Position numbers and translations under genes: made by a program
From: CAIPAT01 sp041665605
GTDB lineage: Bacteria; Verrucomicrobiota; Lentisphaeria; Victivallales; Victivallaceae
Direction of reading: 5' to 3'
Assembly: GCA_041665605.1 (NCBI GenBank)
Contig: JBAYIO010000009.1
Span: 16,001-80,000 of the forward strand
DNA: 64,000 bases
Notes under the pieces: generated by a model
Databases searched by the model: none
What the model was told of the DNA's origin: nothing
The model's input: only the letters and a program-made list of their open reading frames with translations
Shown: in pieces, positions 17,187 through 27,300 of the stretch
How positions within the stretch are numbered: position 1 is the first letter of the stretch
Layout of the letters: every line of letters begins with the position of its first letter

Positions 17187-18829
17187 ATCGAAGCATTGCA
17201 CAGTATTTATTAGACAGCATTAAAACCATGGGTGTTGCAGATGTATTCGGCGTTCCCGGCGACTTTTCGTTTCCGCTGACTGATGCGGTCTGCAATGACC
17301 CGGAGTTGCGCTGGATCGGCAACTGTAACGAGCTCAACGCCGCCTATGCCGCCGACGGCTATGCCAGAATCAAAGGTTTCGCCGCCTTGTCGACGACGTT
17401 CGGGGTCGGGGAACTTTCCGCGCTCTGCGGAGTTGCCGGGGCTTACGCCGAGCATCTGCCGGTTATCCATATTGTCGGCATACCGCCGACAAAAACAATG
17501 CTGAACAAGCGGATCGTCCATCACACGCTTGGCACCGGTAACTTTGAAATCTTCAAACAGGCAGCCTCCAGCATGGTTTGCGCCTCGGCGACGCTTACGC
17601 CGGAGAATGCAATTCCAGAAATAAAGCGGACGCTTGAAGCGGCAGTTTACCATCACCGCCCGGTATATTTTGCCATTCCGCTGGATTACGGCAATCTGCC
17701 GGTTATCGGCCGGGAGGAAATTGGCGTTTTGACCATCCCGCGGAGCGATCAGGCGACCTTGCGGGAAGCCGTTGCCGCGATTCATGACAAATTGACAAAA
17801 TCCGCATCGCCGGCGGCGCTGGCGGGATACCTGATCCGGCGGTTGAACTTGCAGGATATGGCAACCAGGCTGATTGAAAAGACGGATCTGCCGTTTGCGA
17901 CGATGTTTATGGATAAAACCACGCTGGACGAATCGCTCAAACAATATGCCGGCATTTATGACGGCAGGATTATGAATCAGGAAGTCAGGGACTTTATCGA
18001 GAACAGCGACTGTGTTTTAAATATCGGCGCACTCTGGAGCGACTTTAACACCGGAGCTTTCAGCGCAAATATCGACCGGACAAAAATGATTTCCATAATG
18101 CATCATCATGTAACCGTGGGCTATGCAACCTATTGCAAGGTGGAAATGGAGGATGTTATCAATGGCCTGCTGCAACTGGCCGCACCGAAAAACGCAGTCC
18201 GTCCTGAAGTCAAAAAACTGGGACAGCCGCAAGGGATTCCGGGCGACAATATCACTCCTGACTATTTTTATCCCGCGCTGGAGAAGTTTTTAAAGCCCGG
18301 GGATATCGTTGTGGCGGAAACCGGCACCGTCTCAATGGGTCTGGGCTTCGCGAAGATGCCGGAAAAGTCCATTTTTCTGAACCAGACATTGTGGGGTTCA
18401 ATCGGCTGGGCAACGCCCGCCGCGCTGGGCGCCGCGCTGGGTGCCCCCGGCCGCCGCGTGGTATTAATCACCGGCGAAGGTTCGCATCAGTTGACGGTCC
18501 AGGAAGTCGGCCAGTTTGCCCGTTTCGGGCTTAAACCGGTGATCATCGTGCTCAATAATGACGGGTATCTGATAGAGCGCCTGCTGTGCGAAAATCCCGA
18601 CATCTATTATAACAATCTGGCGCAATGGCAGTATTCCAGACTGCCGGAAGCTTTCGGCTGTGAAGGCTGGCTGTCGGTTAAAGTCACTAAAAATGGCGAA
18701 CTCGAAGATGCGTTCAAGAAGACCGGGGAATGCGATTGCGCGGCCTACATTGAAGTGTGCATGGATAAAATGGCCGCATCGGAACTGGCGATGAGAATAC
18801 ACGATTCGATAAAGAATCTGTATTCCTGA
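17183..18829 (+). CDS. pyruvate/indolepyruvate decarboxylase-like TPP enzyme
   Basis: 548 residues, typical for the PDC/IPDC family. It uses thiamine diphosphate to decarboxylate a 2-oxo acid to an aldehyde. The catalytic residues are visible at the same numbers as in Zymomonas PDC: Asp27 (GVPGDFS), Glu50 (NCNELNAAYA), His113-His114 (VHHTLGTGN). The TPP/Mg2+ motif GEGSHQLTVQE through NNDGYLIE is present near residues 430-460. The substrate may be pyruvate, indolepyruvate or phenylpyruvate. Its ATG overlaps the stop of the PEP-binding fusion (ATGA), so the two are co-translated and probably act together around a pyruvate-like 2-oxo acid. Confidence 0.88.
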   Translation: MNRSIAQYLLDSIKTMGVADVFGVPGDFSFPLTDAVCNDPELRWIGNCNELNAAYAADGYARIKGFAALSTTFGVGELSALCGVAGAYAEHLPVIHIVGIPPTKTMLNKRIVHHTLGTGNFEIFKQAASSMVCASATLTPENAIPEIKRTLEAAVYHHRPVYFAIPLDYGNLPVIGREEIGVLTIPRSDQATLREAVAAIHDKLTKSASPAALAGYLIRRLNLQDMATRLIEKTDLPFATMFMDKTTLDESLKQYAGIYDGRIMNQEVRDFIENSDCVLNIGALWSDFNTGAFSANIDRTKMISIMHHHVTVGYATYCKVEMEDVINGLLQLAAPKNAVRPEVKKLGQPQGIPGDNITPDYFYPALEKFLKPGDIVVAETGTVSMGLGFAKMPEKSIFLNQTLWGSIGWATPAALGAALGAPGRRVVLITGEGSHQLTVQEVGQFARFGLKPVIIVLNNDGYLIERLLCENPDIYYNNLAQWQYSRLPEAFGCEGWLSVKVTKNGELEDAFKKTGECDCAAYIEVCMDKMAASELAMRIHDSIKNLYS

Positions 18830-18846
18830 ACAGCATGCGGAACGGT

Positions 18847-18879
18847 CAATTCCGCTCCGTTTCTGACGGAGCGGAATTG
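18847..18879. terminator. hairpin between convergent genes
   Basis: A perfect 14-bp stem (18847-18860 with 18866-18879, loop TTCTG) sits between the decarboxylase and gcvPB. No T-run follows on either strand, so it may block rather than release transcription, or protect the 3' ends. Confidence 0.6.
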
Positions 18880-18886
18880 CCGGAGT

Positions 18887-20338
18887 TCAACCCAGATCGG
18901 CAACTACCGGAGATCTGGCGGCCCTGGTTTCGTCCATCCGTTTTACGGGGGTCGTAACCGGCGCCTGCTGAATCTGCTCCGGGTTCGCTTCGGCCAATCT
19001 GGCGATTTCGATCATCGCTTCGATAAAGCTGTCAATCGTATCTTTAGACTCGGTTTCGGTCGGTTCGATCATCAGGGCTTCCGGCACGATCAGCGGGAAA
19101 TATATTGTCGGCGGATGATAACCGCGGTCAATCAGAGCCTTGGCGATATCCAGCGCGTGAACGCCTTTAGCGACCTGACGGGATGCGGAGAAGACACATT
19201 CATGCATCGAAAAACGGTCATATTTCTGGTCGTAATAAGGCGCCAGGCGGCAGCGGATGTAATTCGCGTTGAGCACCGCATTCTCGCTGACTCTTCTGAA
19301 GCCTTCTTTGCCCAGCGTGAGCATATAGGCATAGGCACGCAGGATAATGCCGAAATTGCCGTAGAAAGGCGCAATGTAGCCGATGCTTTCCGGGTAATCG
19401 TATTCCAGCGCATAAGTGCCGTCGGAACGCTTGGCGACGCGGGAAACCGGCAAATACGGCACCAGCTTTTCCGCCACGCCGACCGGACCCGAACCGGGGC
19501 CGCCGCCGCCGTGCGGAGTCGAGAACGTTTTGTGCAGGTTGACGTGCATCACATCAAAGCCCAGATCGCCGGGCCGGACCCGCCCGATGATGGCGTTGAA
19601 GTTGGCGCCGTCGCAGTAACACAGGCCGCCTGCTTCATGAACCAGCCGGCAGATCTCTTTGACGTTGCGGTCAAAAAGGCCCAGCGTGTTCGGACAGGTA
19701 AGCATCAGGCCGGCGACTTCCGGCCCGAGATGTTTCTTCAAATCGTCCAGGTCCACATTGCCTTCGCTGTCGGAGGCGATTTCGACGGTATCGAAACCGG
19801 CTACCGCCGCGCTGGCGGGATTGGTGCCGTGGGCGGCATCGGGGATCAGCATGATTTTGCGTCTGTCATCCTTGCATGCCTTGTGATAAGCGGCAATCAG
19901 CATGACGCCGGCCAGTTCGCCGTGCGCGCCGGCCAGCGGCTGCATGGTGCAGGCGGAGAATCCCAGCAGTTCGCTGAGGATGCGTTCCGCTCCGTAAATT
20001 ACTGCCAGCGCGCCCTGAGTGAGCCCCCCTCCATGCCGCAGTTGCGGCAGCAGCGGATGCAGTTCGGCGAAGCCCGGCAGCGCCGCGATCCGCTCATGGA
20101 ACTTCGGATTGTATTTCATGGTGCAGGAACCGAGCGGATAGAAATTGGTGTCCACTCCCATGTTTTTGCGGCTCAGCTCAGTAAAATGACGGATTACCTC
20201 CTGTTCGGACACTTCCGGCAGTTCCGCGGATTTTTTCCGGCGGAACTGTTGCGGAATGGCGTTCACTTCCGGCACATCGGCCTTCGGAATGGAAGATCCT
20301 CTGCGGCCGCTTCTGCTTATTGAGAATATCAGTTTCAC
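18887..20338 (-). CDS. gcvPB: glycine dehydrogenase (decarboxylating) subunit 2
   Basis: 483 residues, the C-terminal half of the split P-protein. With GcvPA it decarboxylates glycine and passes the aminomethyl group to lipoyl-GcvH. The PLP lysine lies in HVNLHKTFSTPHGGGGPG; PLGSCTMKYNPK near the start is another family signature. It is the last gene of the gcv operon, with its ATG overlapping the gcvPA stop by four bases. Confidence 0.96.
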   Translation of the reverse strand: MKLIFSISRSGRRGSSIPKADVPEVNAIPQQFRRKKSAELPEVSEQEVIRHFTELSRKNMGVDTNFYPLGSCTMKYNPKFHERIAALPGFAELHPLLPQLRHGGGLTQGALAVIYGAERILSELLGFSACTMQPLAGAHGELAGVMLIAAYHKACKDDRRKIMLIPDAAHGTNPASAAVAGFDTVEIASDSEGNVDLDDLKKHLGPEVAGLMLTCPNTLGLFDRNVKEICRLVHEAGGLCYCDGANFNAIIGRVRPGDLGFDVMHVNLHKTFSTPHGGGGPGSGPVGVAEKLVPYLPVSRVAKRSDGTYALEYDYPESIGYIAPFYGNFGIILRAYAYMLTLGKEGFRRVSENAVLNANYIRCRLAPYYDQKYDRFSMHECVFSASRQVAKGVHALDIAKALIDRGYHPPTIYFPLIVPEALMIEPTETESKDTIDSFIEAMIEIARLAEANPEQIQQAPVTTPVKRMDETRAARSPVVADLG

Positions 20339-21669
20339 AGTACAGCCTCCAATGCATTAGCCAGAGCCTTAATCTCTTCCCTGGTACGTTTTTCAGTGAC
20401 CGCGATCAGCAACTGGTTCTTCCGGTCGGGGTAATAACGCCCGAGCGGGAACCCGGCGGCAAAGCCTTTGTCAATCATTCTGCCGACAACCTCGGCGGCG
20501 TCTACGGGCAGACTGATGACGAATTCGTTGAAGAACGCCGCGCCCCCGACCGGCTTAACGCCGTCTATTTTCAGTATTTCGCCGCGGGCGAAGGCGGCTT
20601 TGGCGGCGCAGAGTTCAGCGACGTCAATCAGCCCCTGCTTGCCCATGCAGCAGAGATAAACCAGCGCGGTAAGCGCGCAGAGATTTTCGTTGGAGCAGAT
20701 ATTGGACATGGCGGAGGCGCGGCGGATATGCTGTTCGCGGGTTTGCAGCGTCAGCACGAAACCGTCTTTGCCGTCCGAGTCAACAGTACGCCCGCAGATC
20801 CTGCCCGGCATCTTGCGCATGTATTTTTCCGTGGTGGCCATAAAACCGAGATACGGGCCGCCGAAGCTCAGCGGAATGCCGATGCTCTGGCCTTCGCCGG
20901 TGACAATGTCAAAACCCATTTCTCCGGGCGGCGTGAGCACTGCCAGCGCCACCGGATAACAGGAGCAGACCGCCAGCGCGCCTTTGGCATGGGCATGGGC
21001 GGTGACTTCCTCCCACGCTTCAATCGTGCCGAAAACGTTCGGATACTGGACAATCACGCAGGCGGTGTTTTCAGTAATCGCCTCCATCAGACGCTGCTGC
21101 GCGGAATCATCGGTCCCGGCCGGCACTTGAATCAGCTCGATGTCCAGATTGCTGCTGTAGCATTCGATCATCCGGCGGAAAATCGGCGACACGGCCTCGG
21201 AGATGACCGCCTGGCGGCGGCGGGTGATTCTGCCGGCCATCATCATGGCTTCGAACAGCGCGGTACCGCCATCGTACAGCGAGGCGTTGGCAACGAACAG
21301 TCCGGTCAGCCGGCAGATCATCGACTGGTATTCATAAATTGCCTGGAGCGTTCCCTGCGAAGCCTCCGGCTGATACGGCGTATAAGCGGTGTAGAATTCG
21401 GAGCGTCCGGTGATTTCGCCGACGGCGGCGGGAATTATGTGATCATAGTAACCAGCTCCGAGAAAGTTTACAAGTTGAGTGGCGTTTCTGGCTGCAAGCT
21501 CATTGAGGTGCCTGACCACCTCATATTCAGACAGCCCGGAATGCAGAGTGTCCAGAGACGGCGGCGGAAATTTGATTTGCGCCTTTTCCCACATCTGTTC
21601 GAAACTGTCGCAACCGACAGTCCTGAACATTTCTCTGACATCCGCCTCGGTATTGGCAATGTACGGCAA
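20335..21669 (-). CDS. gcvPA: glycine dehydrogenase (decarboxylating) subunit 1
   Basis: 444 residues, the N-terminal half of the P-protein as a separate chain. Signatures include NFLGAGYYDHIIPAAV, YTPYQPEASQGTLQAIYEYQ and FGGPYLGFMATTEKYMRKMPGR. It forms the alpha2beta2 enzyme with GcvPB. The split form is common in Bacteria outside Proteobacteria. It follows gcvH by 93 bases, a gap that holds a hairpin. Confidence 0.96.
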   Translation of the reverse strand: MPYIANTEADVREMFRTVGCDSFEQMWEKAQIKFPPPSLDTLHSGLSEYEVVRHLNELAARNATQLVNFLGAGYYDHIIPAAVGEITGRSEFYTAYTPYQPEASQGTLQAIYEYQSMICRLTGLFVANASLYDGGTALFEAMMMAGRITRRRQAVISEAVSPIFRRMIECYSSNLDIELIQVPAGTDDSAQQRLMEAITENTACVIVQYPNVFGTIEAWEEVTAHAHAKGALAVCSCYPVALAVLTPPGEMGFDIVTGEGQSIGIPLSFGGPYLGFMATTEKYMRKMPGRICGRTVDSDGKDGFVLTLQTREQHIRRASAMSNICSNENLCALTALVYLCCMGKQGLIDVAELCAAKAAFARGEILKIDGVKPVGGAAFFNEFVISLPVDAAEVVGRMIDKGFAAGFPLGRYYPDRKNQLLIAVTEKRTREEIKALANALEAVL

Positions 21670-21711
21670 TTAAGCATCCCCCTGTTAAAATTCATGCAAT
21701 AAAAAGAGACG

Positions 21712-21745
21712 AACCCGGCTTTCCGCTGAACGCAAAAACCGGGTT
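21712..21745 (-). promoter_or_regulatory. hairpin between gcvH and gcvPA
   Basis: AACCCGG (21712-21718) and CCGGGTT (21739-21745) can pair across a 20-base loop, and on the minus strand the stem is followed by CGTCTCTTTTTA. It could act as a partial terminator or processing site that sets the gcvH to gcvP ratio. Confidence 0.4.
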
Positions 21746-21762
21746 GTAAATCACGGTCAAAC

Positions 21763-22134
21763 TCAAGCCAGCTCTTTCAGATACTTTTCATACGCATCGG
21801 CGTTCATCATGTCGTCAAGCTCGGAAGTGTCAATATTGGTGAGCTTGCAGAGCCAGCCTTTGTCTTCGGGGGATTCATTGATCAGGTTCGGCTCGTCTTC
21901 GAGCGCGTCATTGATCATAACCACAGTTCCGCTGACCGGGCTGTAAATGTCGGAAGCCGCCTTTACCGATTCAACCACGCCGAGGGTGTCGCCGACGATG
22001 AAATCGTCATCTTCGGACGGCAGTTCGACATAAGTGATATCGCCCAGTTGTTTGGCGGCATATTCTGAAATGCCGATTGTTGCTTCTTCTCCATGGATTT
22101 CAACCCATTCATGATCTTCCGAATAGTACTTCAT
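21763..22134 (-). CDS. gcvH: glycine cleavage system H protein
   Basis: 123 residues, normal length. The lipoyl-lysine is Lys58 in GVVESVKAASDIYSPVSG. GcvH shuttles the aminomethyl intermediate between GcvP, GcvT and the L-protein. It follows gcvT by 114 bases and precedes gcvPA. No lipoate ligase or L-protein gene lies nearby. Confidence 0.97.
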   Translation of the reverse strand: MKYYSEDHEWVEIHGEEATIGISEYAAKQLGDITYVELPSEDDDFIVGDTLGVVESVKAASDIYSPVSGTVVMINDALEDEPNLINESPEDKGWLCKLTNIDTSELDDMMNADAYEKYLKELA

Positions 22135-22248
22135 TTTTCACGTCTTCCCTTATTTAATTTTTATGTAATGACAAAATTATTTGAAACAAAGCATTTAAAC
22201 ATTTTAAAGATAAAATTCAAGGATGAATCCAAAAATTTACCGTTTTTT

Positions 22249-23370
22249 TTACAGTTTTCTTCTTGCTGACCCGTTTTTATTAAATGGAAGTTCACAAACC
22301 GTTCCCGGTATCTGCGCCCTGCCTGCTTCCAGAATCACTTTACTGCCAAGCTCAATTCCGGCATCAGCATTGATGTAAGCCATCGCAACCGCCATCCCGA
22401 GCGACGGGGCGAATGCGCCGGAAGTGACTTTGCCGATCACGGAACTGCCGTCCTGATCAAATACAATGGCGCCTTCACGCGCGGCGCGTCTGCCGTCAAG
22501 CACGATCCCGACGAGCTTCTTCGCCGGCGCATCTCCGACCAGCGCATTTTTACCGATGAAATTACGGTCCGGGTTTTCATCCAGTTTAAGCATGTCGGCA
22601 TAACCGGCTTCAATCGGGGTGGTTGCCAGATTCAATTCATGCCCGTAAAGCGCATAACCCATTTCCAGACGCAGCGTGTCCCTGGCGCCGAGCCCGGCGG
22701 GCTTAACATTTTTCAGCGTCAGCAGATACTGCCACATCTCGACCGCTTTGCCGGCGTCGAAATAGAGTTCAAACCCGAGTTCCCCTGTATAGCCGGTGCG
22801 GCTGAGCAGACACGGAATGGAATGGATAACCGTTTTTGTCCAGTAAAAGTATTTCGGCAGGGCTGCGATATCCAGACCGGCTTCAGCCAGCACATCAGCG
22901 CTTTCCGGCCCCTGCAAGTCTATTTTCGCGGTGTTGTCGGAAATATCCGTAAATTCGATGCCGTCCGGCAGATTGGAGCTGATTTGTTCCGCGTCGCCAT
23001 ACCTGGTCCCGGCGTTAACAACGATGAAAAAGTCATCTTCTCCCATGCGGTAGACAATTAAATCATCCATGACTTTGCCGTCGGGGTCCAGCAGGAAATT
23101 ATAGCGGCAGACTCCGGTCTTCTGGTCGCATACCGGCCGGGCCAGAATATGATCGAGCGCGGCGGCCGCTCCGTTGCCTTTCACCGTAAACTCGCCCATG
23201 TGGCAGATATCAAAAACAGCAACATGCTGCCGGGTATGATTATGCTCGGCAATAATTCCATCCGCATACTGCACGGGCATATTCCAGCCGGCAAACGGCA
23301 CCATTTTAGCGCCGGCCAGCACATGCTGCTCATACAGAGGGGTGTTTTTCATTTCTTCTTCTTCTGACAT
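22249..23370 (-). CDS. gcvT: glycine cleavage system T protein (aminomethyltransferase)
   Basis: 373 residues from the ATG (MSEEEEMKNTPLYEQH) that has AAAGAGGT just upstream; the open frame goes eight codons further to another ATG without a site. GcvT releases ammonia and transfers the methylene group to tetrahydrofolate. Signatures are FAGWNMPVQYADGI near the start, the core FDICHMGEFTVKG and LGARDTLRLEMGYALYGHEL. It is the first gene of the gcv operon. No glycine riboswitch could be recognised in front of it. Confidence 0.94.
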   Translation of the reverse strand: MSEEEEMKNTPLYEQHVLAGAKMVPFAGWNMPVQYADGIIAEHNHTRQHVAVFDICHMGEFTVKGNGAAAALDHILARPVCDQKTGVCRYNFLLDPDGKVMDDLIVYRMGEDDFFIVVNAGTRYGDAEQISSNLPDGIEFTDISDNTAKIDLQGPESADVLAEAGLDIAALPKYFYWTKTVIHSIPCLLSRTGYTGELGFELYFDAGKAVEMWQYLLTLKNVKPAGLGARDTLRLEMGYALYGHELNLATTPIEAGYADMLKLDENPDRNFIGKNALVGDAPAKKLVGIVLDGRRAAREGAIVFDQDGSSVIGKVTSGAFAPSLGMAVAMAYINADAGIELGSKVILEAGRAQIPGTVCELPFNKNGSARRKL

Positions 23371-24350
23371 ATGTACCTCTTTCGGCATCTTCATGCCGAT
23401 ATACTTTTGTTCAATTTATTAAACGCAGGGGAATTATATATCCGTTTAAAGCAAAGTCTACTTTTGAAATACAAAATTTCCTTATTTTTTTATTGGATTA
23501 TTATTCTATGACCGGACAGTCACCTCAAAACCAAGTTAAGATTTCAGTGATCTCCTTATTTGTATTGACTTGGACATTCCGGACACCTGTTCCGCACAGC
23601 GCGTTTTCGTAATTTAAACCTTTATGGACTTTATGAACCTGTACATTCTGGATACCTGTTGCTTTTCATGACGTGGCCTATGGGTCCTATGAGCCATTTT
23701 GCACAATCAATCTGCACATTTCTGGACACTCCGACAATCAAATTCCGGACAATTCTGGACAGCCAATTCCGAGCCTTTGGAGAGTCGTTGAGCATAATGA
23801 TTTTCAATTTTACAAATATTCCGGACATCATCTTCCCTGATTTTGGACATTCTGGACAGCCCCCGTGCAGAATACCCGATGAACCCGGAGAGTTTAGAGA
23901 GCTGCCCGGGCTTATTGTTATTTCGCTTTCCACTTTCAATATCTCAATTGTCTTCACGACTCCCTGCGCCAGCAGAATAAAAACGGACAACCGTCCGATT
24001 CCGGAGAGTTTAGAGACCCGTTGAACATAAGCGTTTTCATATTTTACCAAACTCCCGCCATCCATAACTTAATTATTCCATAAATTTAAAACTTTAGCAC
24101 TCCTGAACTTTAGAACTTTTTTTGCTCTTGTCTTTACATATATAGTAAATTTGTCAACTGAAACGGTGACAATAAGCTCAAATAACGTGATTAAATGAAA
24201 ACACTCGTGAAACGACTATTTCCTTTTGCAAAAATCTAATTTTGATTTAGATTTATACGGGAGACTTTTATTTGTATCTTTGCGTCACCGTTCTATGTTT
24301 TCAATGTATGTAAGAATATATACCTGTGACTGAGTAATTGATAAGGAATA
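23371..24350 (+). repeat. long non-coding region with degenerate ~67-bp repeats (copy 1 of composite element)
   Basis: 980 bases without a supported gene. From about 23571 to 24030 it is packed with variants of GGACATTCTGGACA and a 67-base unit best seen at 23751-23817. A block near 23964-24025 (GCCAGCAGAATAAAAACGG, then CCGTCCGATTCCGGAGAG) recurs near 51315-51365. The region ends in a conserved element at 24128-24171, described separately. The same succession occurs in the same orientation at 50505-51488. Open frames here on the minus strand are by-products of the repeats. Confidence 0.75.
24128..24171 (+). repeat. conserved distal element, copy 1, upstream of the NRPS
   Basis: Starts TTGTC, then the palindrome TTTACATATATAGTAAA (24133-24149), then GTCAACTGAAACGGTGAC with GTCA/TGAC ends. 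About 38 bases are nearly identical at 51450-51488, and the second half recurs at 34440-34461. The end ACGGTGAC (24163-24170) is mirrored by GTCACCGT at 24284-24291, so a 113-base loop could be closed before the NRPS start. Confidence 0.65.
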
Positions 24351-27300
24351 ATGATGGATAGCGAGCCATTTTTTCTCGAAGCGAATGATAATTTTCCAGT
24401 CGGTAAACTTACGCATCAGCTTTTTGCTGATCAGGCTCAATTGTATCCTGAGCGCATTGCGCTGGCCGAGGGCGATCGAGAACTCTCCTATGGGGAACTT
24501 GACAGAATCACTGATTCTCTGGCCGCCGGGCTCATTGCGCGCGGCATCAAGGCGGATGATGCAGTCGGAGTCTGTATTGACCGCTCAATAAACTATATAA
24601 TCGCAATTCTGGCGGCAGTTAAAAGCGGCGGGTGCTATGTGCCGATAGATCCGGATATTCCGGCTGAGCGGCTGAATTTCATTATCAATGACACCGGCTG
24701 TAAACAGATTTTCAGCGAATCCCGGTATTCCGGAAAATTATCCGGATTCACGGCTAGAACAGTCATGCTCGATAAACTGGATTTATCCGCATTGAACCCG
24801 CTGTCCGTCCCGCCGGTCATATCCCCGTCCTCGCTGGCATACATCATCTACACCTCCGGTTCCACCGGAACTCCGAAAGGCGTGGAAATAGAACATGCCG
24901 GTCTGCTGAATCTGGTTCACTGGCATCATCAAACCTTTGCCGAGAAAGGGCATTACCGGGTCAGTCAAAGCGCCGGGGTCGGCTTTGACGCATCAGTGCG
25001 CGAGATATGGGTGCATCTGACCAACGGCGCAACGATTTATATAATTCCGGAAATGCTGCGGCTGCAGCCGCAGAAGCTGGTTGACTGGCTGACTGAAAAG
25101 AGAATTAATGAATGTTCGCTTTCCACTCCGGTCGCCGAACTGGCGCTCGGCGCCGACTGGAAAAACAACACGACGCTGAAATATTTGCAGTGCGGCGGCG
25201 AAAAGCTGAACAAAAAACCGGGCAACGCATTCCCGGCCATTCTGGCCAACCTTTACGGTCCGACAGAATGCACCGTGGACTCCACCTGGGCAATGTTCAA
25301 AGCCGGGGACGATGACGGCAGGCTCCCGCATATCGGCACGCCGGTCAGCAACTTCAGAATCTATATTCTTGACGAGGAGCTGAAACCGGTATCGCGCGGA
25401 ACCGAAGGCGAAATCTGCATCGGCGGCATCGGACTGGCCCGGGGCTACCGTCATCTGCCTGAACTCACCGGCAAGACATTTGTCCCTGATCCTTTTCTGC
25501 CCGGCAGGCGTATATACCGCAGCGGCGATCTGGGACGCATCAATGCCGACGGGAATATTGAATGTTCCGGCAGAAAAGATTTTCAAGTTAAAATCCGCGG
25601 ATTCAGAATAGAACCTGGCGAAATTGAAGCTGTCCTGTCACGGCATGAAAACGTGTCAAAGTGCGTCGTTGCCGCCAGGGAAAAAGAAAACGGCGTAAAA
25701 TATCTGGCGGCCTATTTCATTCTGAAAAAAACGCAGGAACAAAAGCGGCTGACAGAAGAACTTCGCGGTTTATTGAACAAATCAGTTCCGGAATATATGG
25801 TTCCAGCCACCTATACGGTACTTCAGGAACTCCCGCTTACACTTAACGGCAAAGTGGACCGCCAAGCGCTGCCGGAGCCGGAATTCACCCATGAAGGGCT
25901 TACAGATCAGGTGACCGGAGCCGATGATCCGCTGCTCGGGACGCTGGCCTCGATCTGGTGTCAGCTTTTGAAGCTCGACTATGTCAATCCCGAAGACAAT
26001 TTTTTTATGCTTGGCGGCCATTCTCTGCTGGCGACCGCTTTGAGCCTGGAAATCGAAAAGCAACTGCTGGTGCAGTTGCCGATATCGCTGATTTTCTCGC
26101 ATCCCGCATTAAAACAGATGGCCCAGGCAGTCAGATACTGTTCCGGCTCCGGCCGCACCTCCGTCAAATTCGAAAAAGCGAAAGCGGCTAAACACAATCT
26201 CTATCACGCGTCCGCAGCACAAACCGCGATGTGGTTTATAGAGAAATCATCACATGACAACAACACTTTCAACATCCCTTTCGAAATATATTTGCAAGGA
26301 GACGTTAAACAGGATATTCTGGAGAAAGCTTTTAATTTAATTATTCAACAGAATGAGTCACTCAGGACAAGCCTCGAATTTATCAATGAACAATTATATT
26401 TAAGAATCAACCCGTTGCCGGAAGTTAAAATCCCCGTTCTCGATCTTTCAATACTTCCGGAAAATGAAAAAGAGCAGCAGTATTACGCAGAAACCGGCAT
26501 ACAGCGGTTCCAGGTTTTTAACCTGACTTGCGCTCCGTTATTTAATTGCGTCCTGCTGAAGCTGAGAGATCATGATTTCCGGTTCATATTTACGGTGCAT
26601 CACCTGATTTTTGACGGCTGGAGCACGTTTTTGTTTTTCAAACAACTGACGGATTACTACTATCAGTTTTCAATTGGCAGAGAACCGGCCGTATCCGCGC
26701 CGCAATGGCAATATGTTGATTTCTGCCGCTGGCAAACCAATTACTTTAAAACCTACGCCCCGCAGGCCCAACTGAAATACTGGCAGCAAAAGTTTGAACT
26801 CCATGCCGGCGTTCCGCCGCTGCCCATCCAGAAAAGACTGCAAAGCAATGGGAAGTCCAGACGCTACTATGTCAAAATCTGTCAGGATGTCACCTGCGGA
26901 CTGAAAAAAATGGCGCTGGAAAACAATGCCAGTTTGTTTATGGTGCTGACCGCTTTGCTGCAGCTCCAGATACACAAATATACCGGAGCGACAGACATCA
27001 TCACCGGAACCACAATAGCAAACCGGAATCTGCCGGAAACCGAAGAGATCATGGGATTGTTCATAAACGCGCTGGCACTGAGAAACGGAATCAAAGGCAA
27101 CCCGTCGTTTAATGAATTCCTCGCGCAGGTCAAAGGCACCTTGCTGGAAGCGTATGAGAATCAGGACATCCCCTACAGCACGGTATTGAAAAATTGCGGG
27201 GCAAATGGCGGAAAGAAACCTTTATTCAGGACATCCATGCTGCTGCAGAACCTGCCATGGCCGGAAACAAATCCTTCCCCCGTCAAGATGTGGTACGAGG

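Noticed and set aside
23371..23570. glycine riboswitch upstream of gcvT
   Set aside because: None of the conserved glycine-riboswitch core stretches could be recognised on the minus strand.
23571..24030. CRISPR-like array
   Set aside because: The repeats are degenerate and of uneven spacing, with no constant repeat/spacer alternation and no cas genes nearby.
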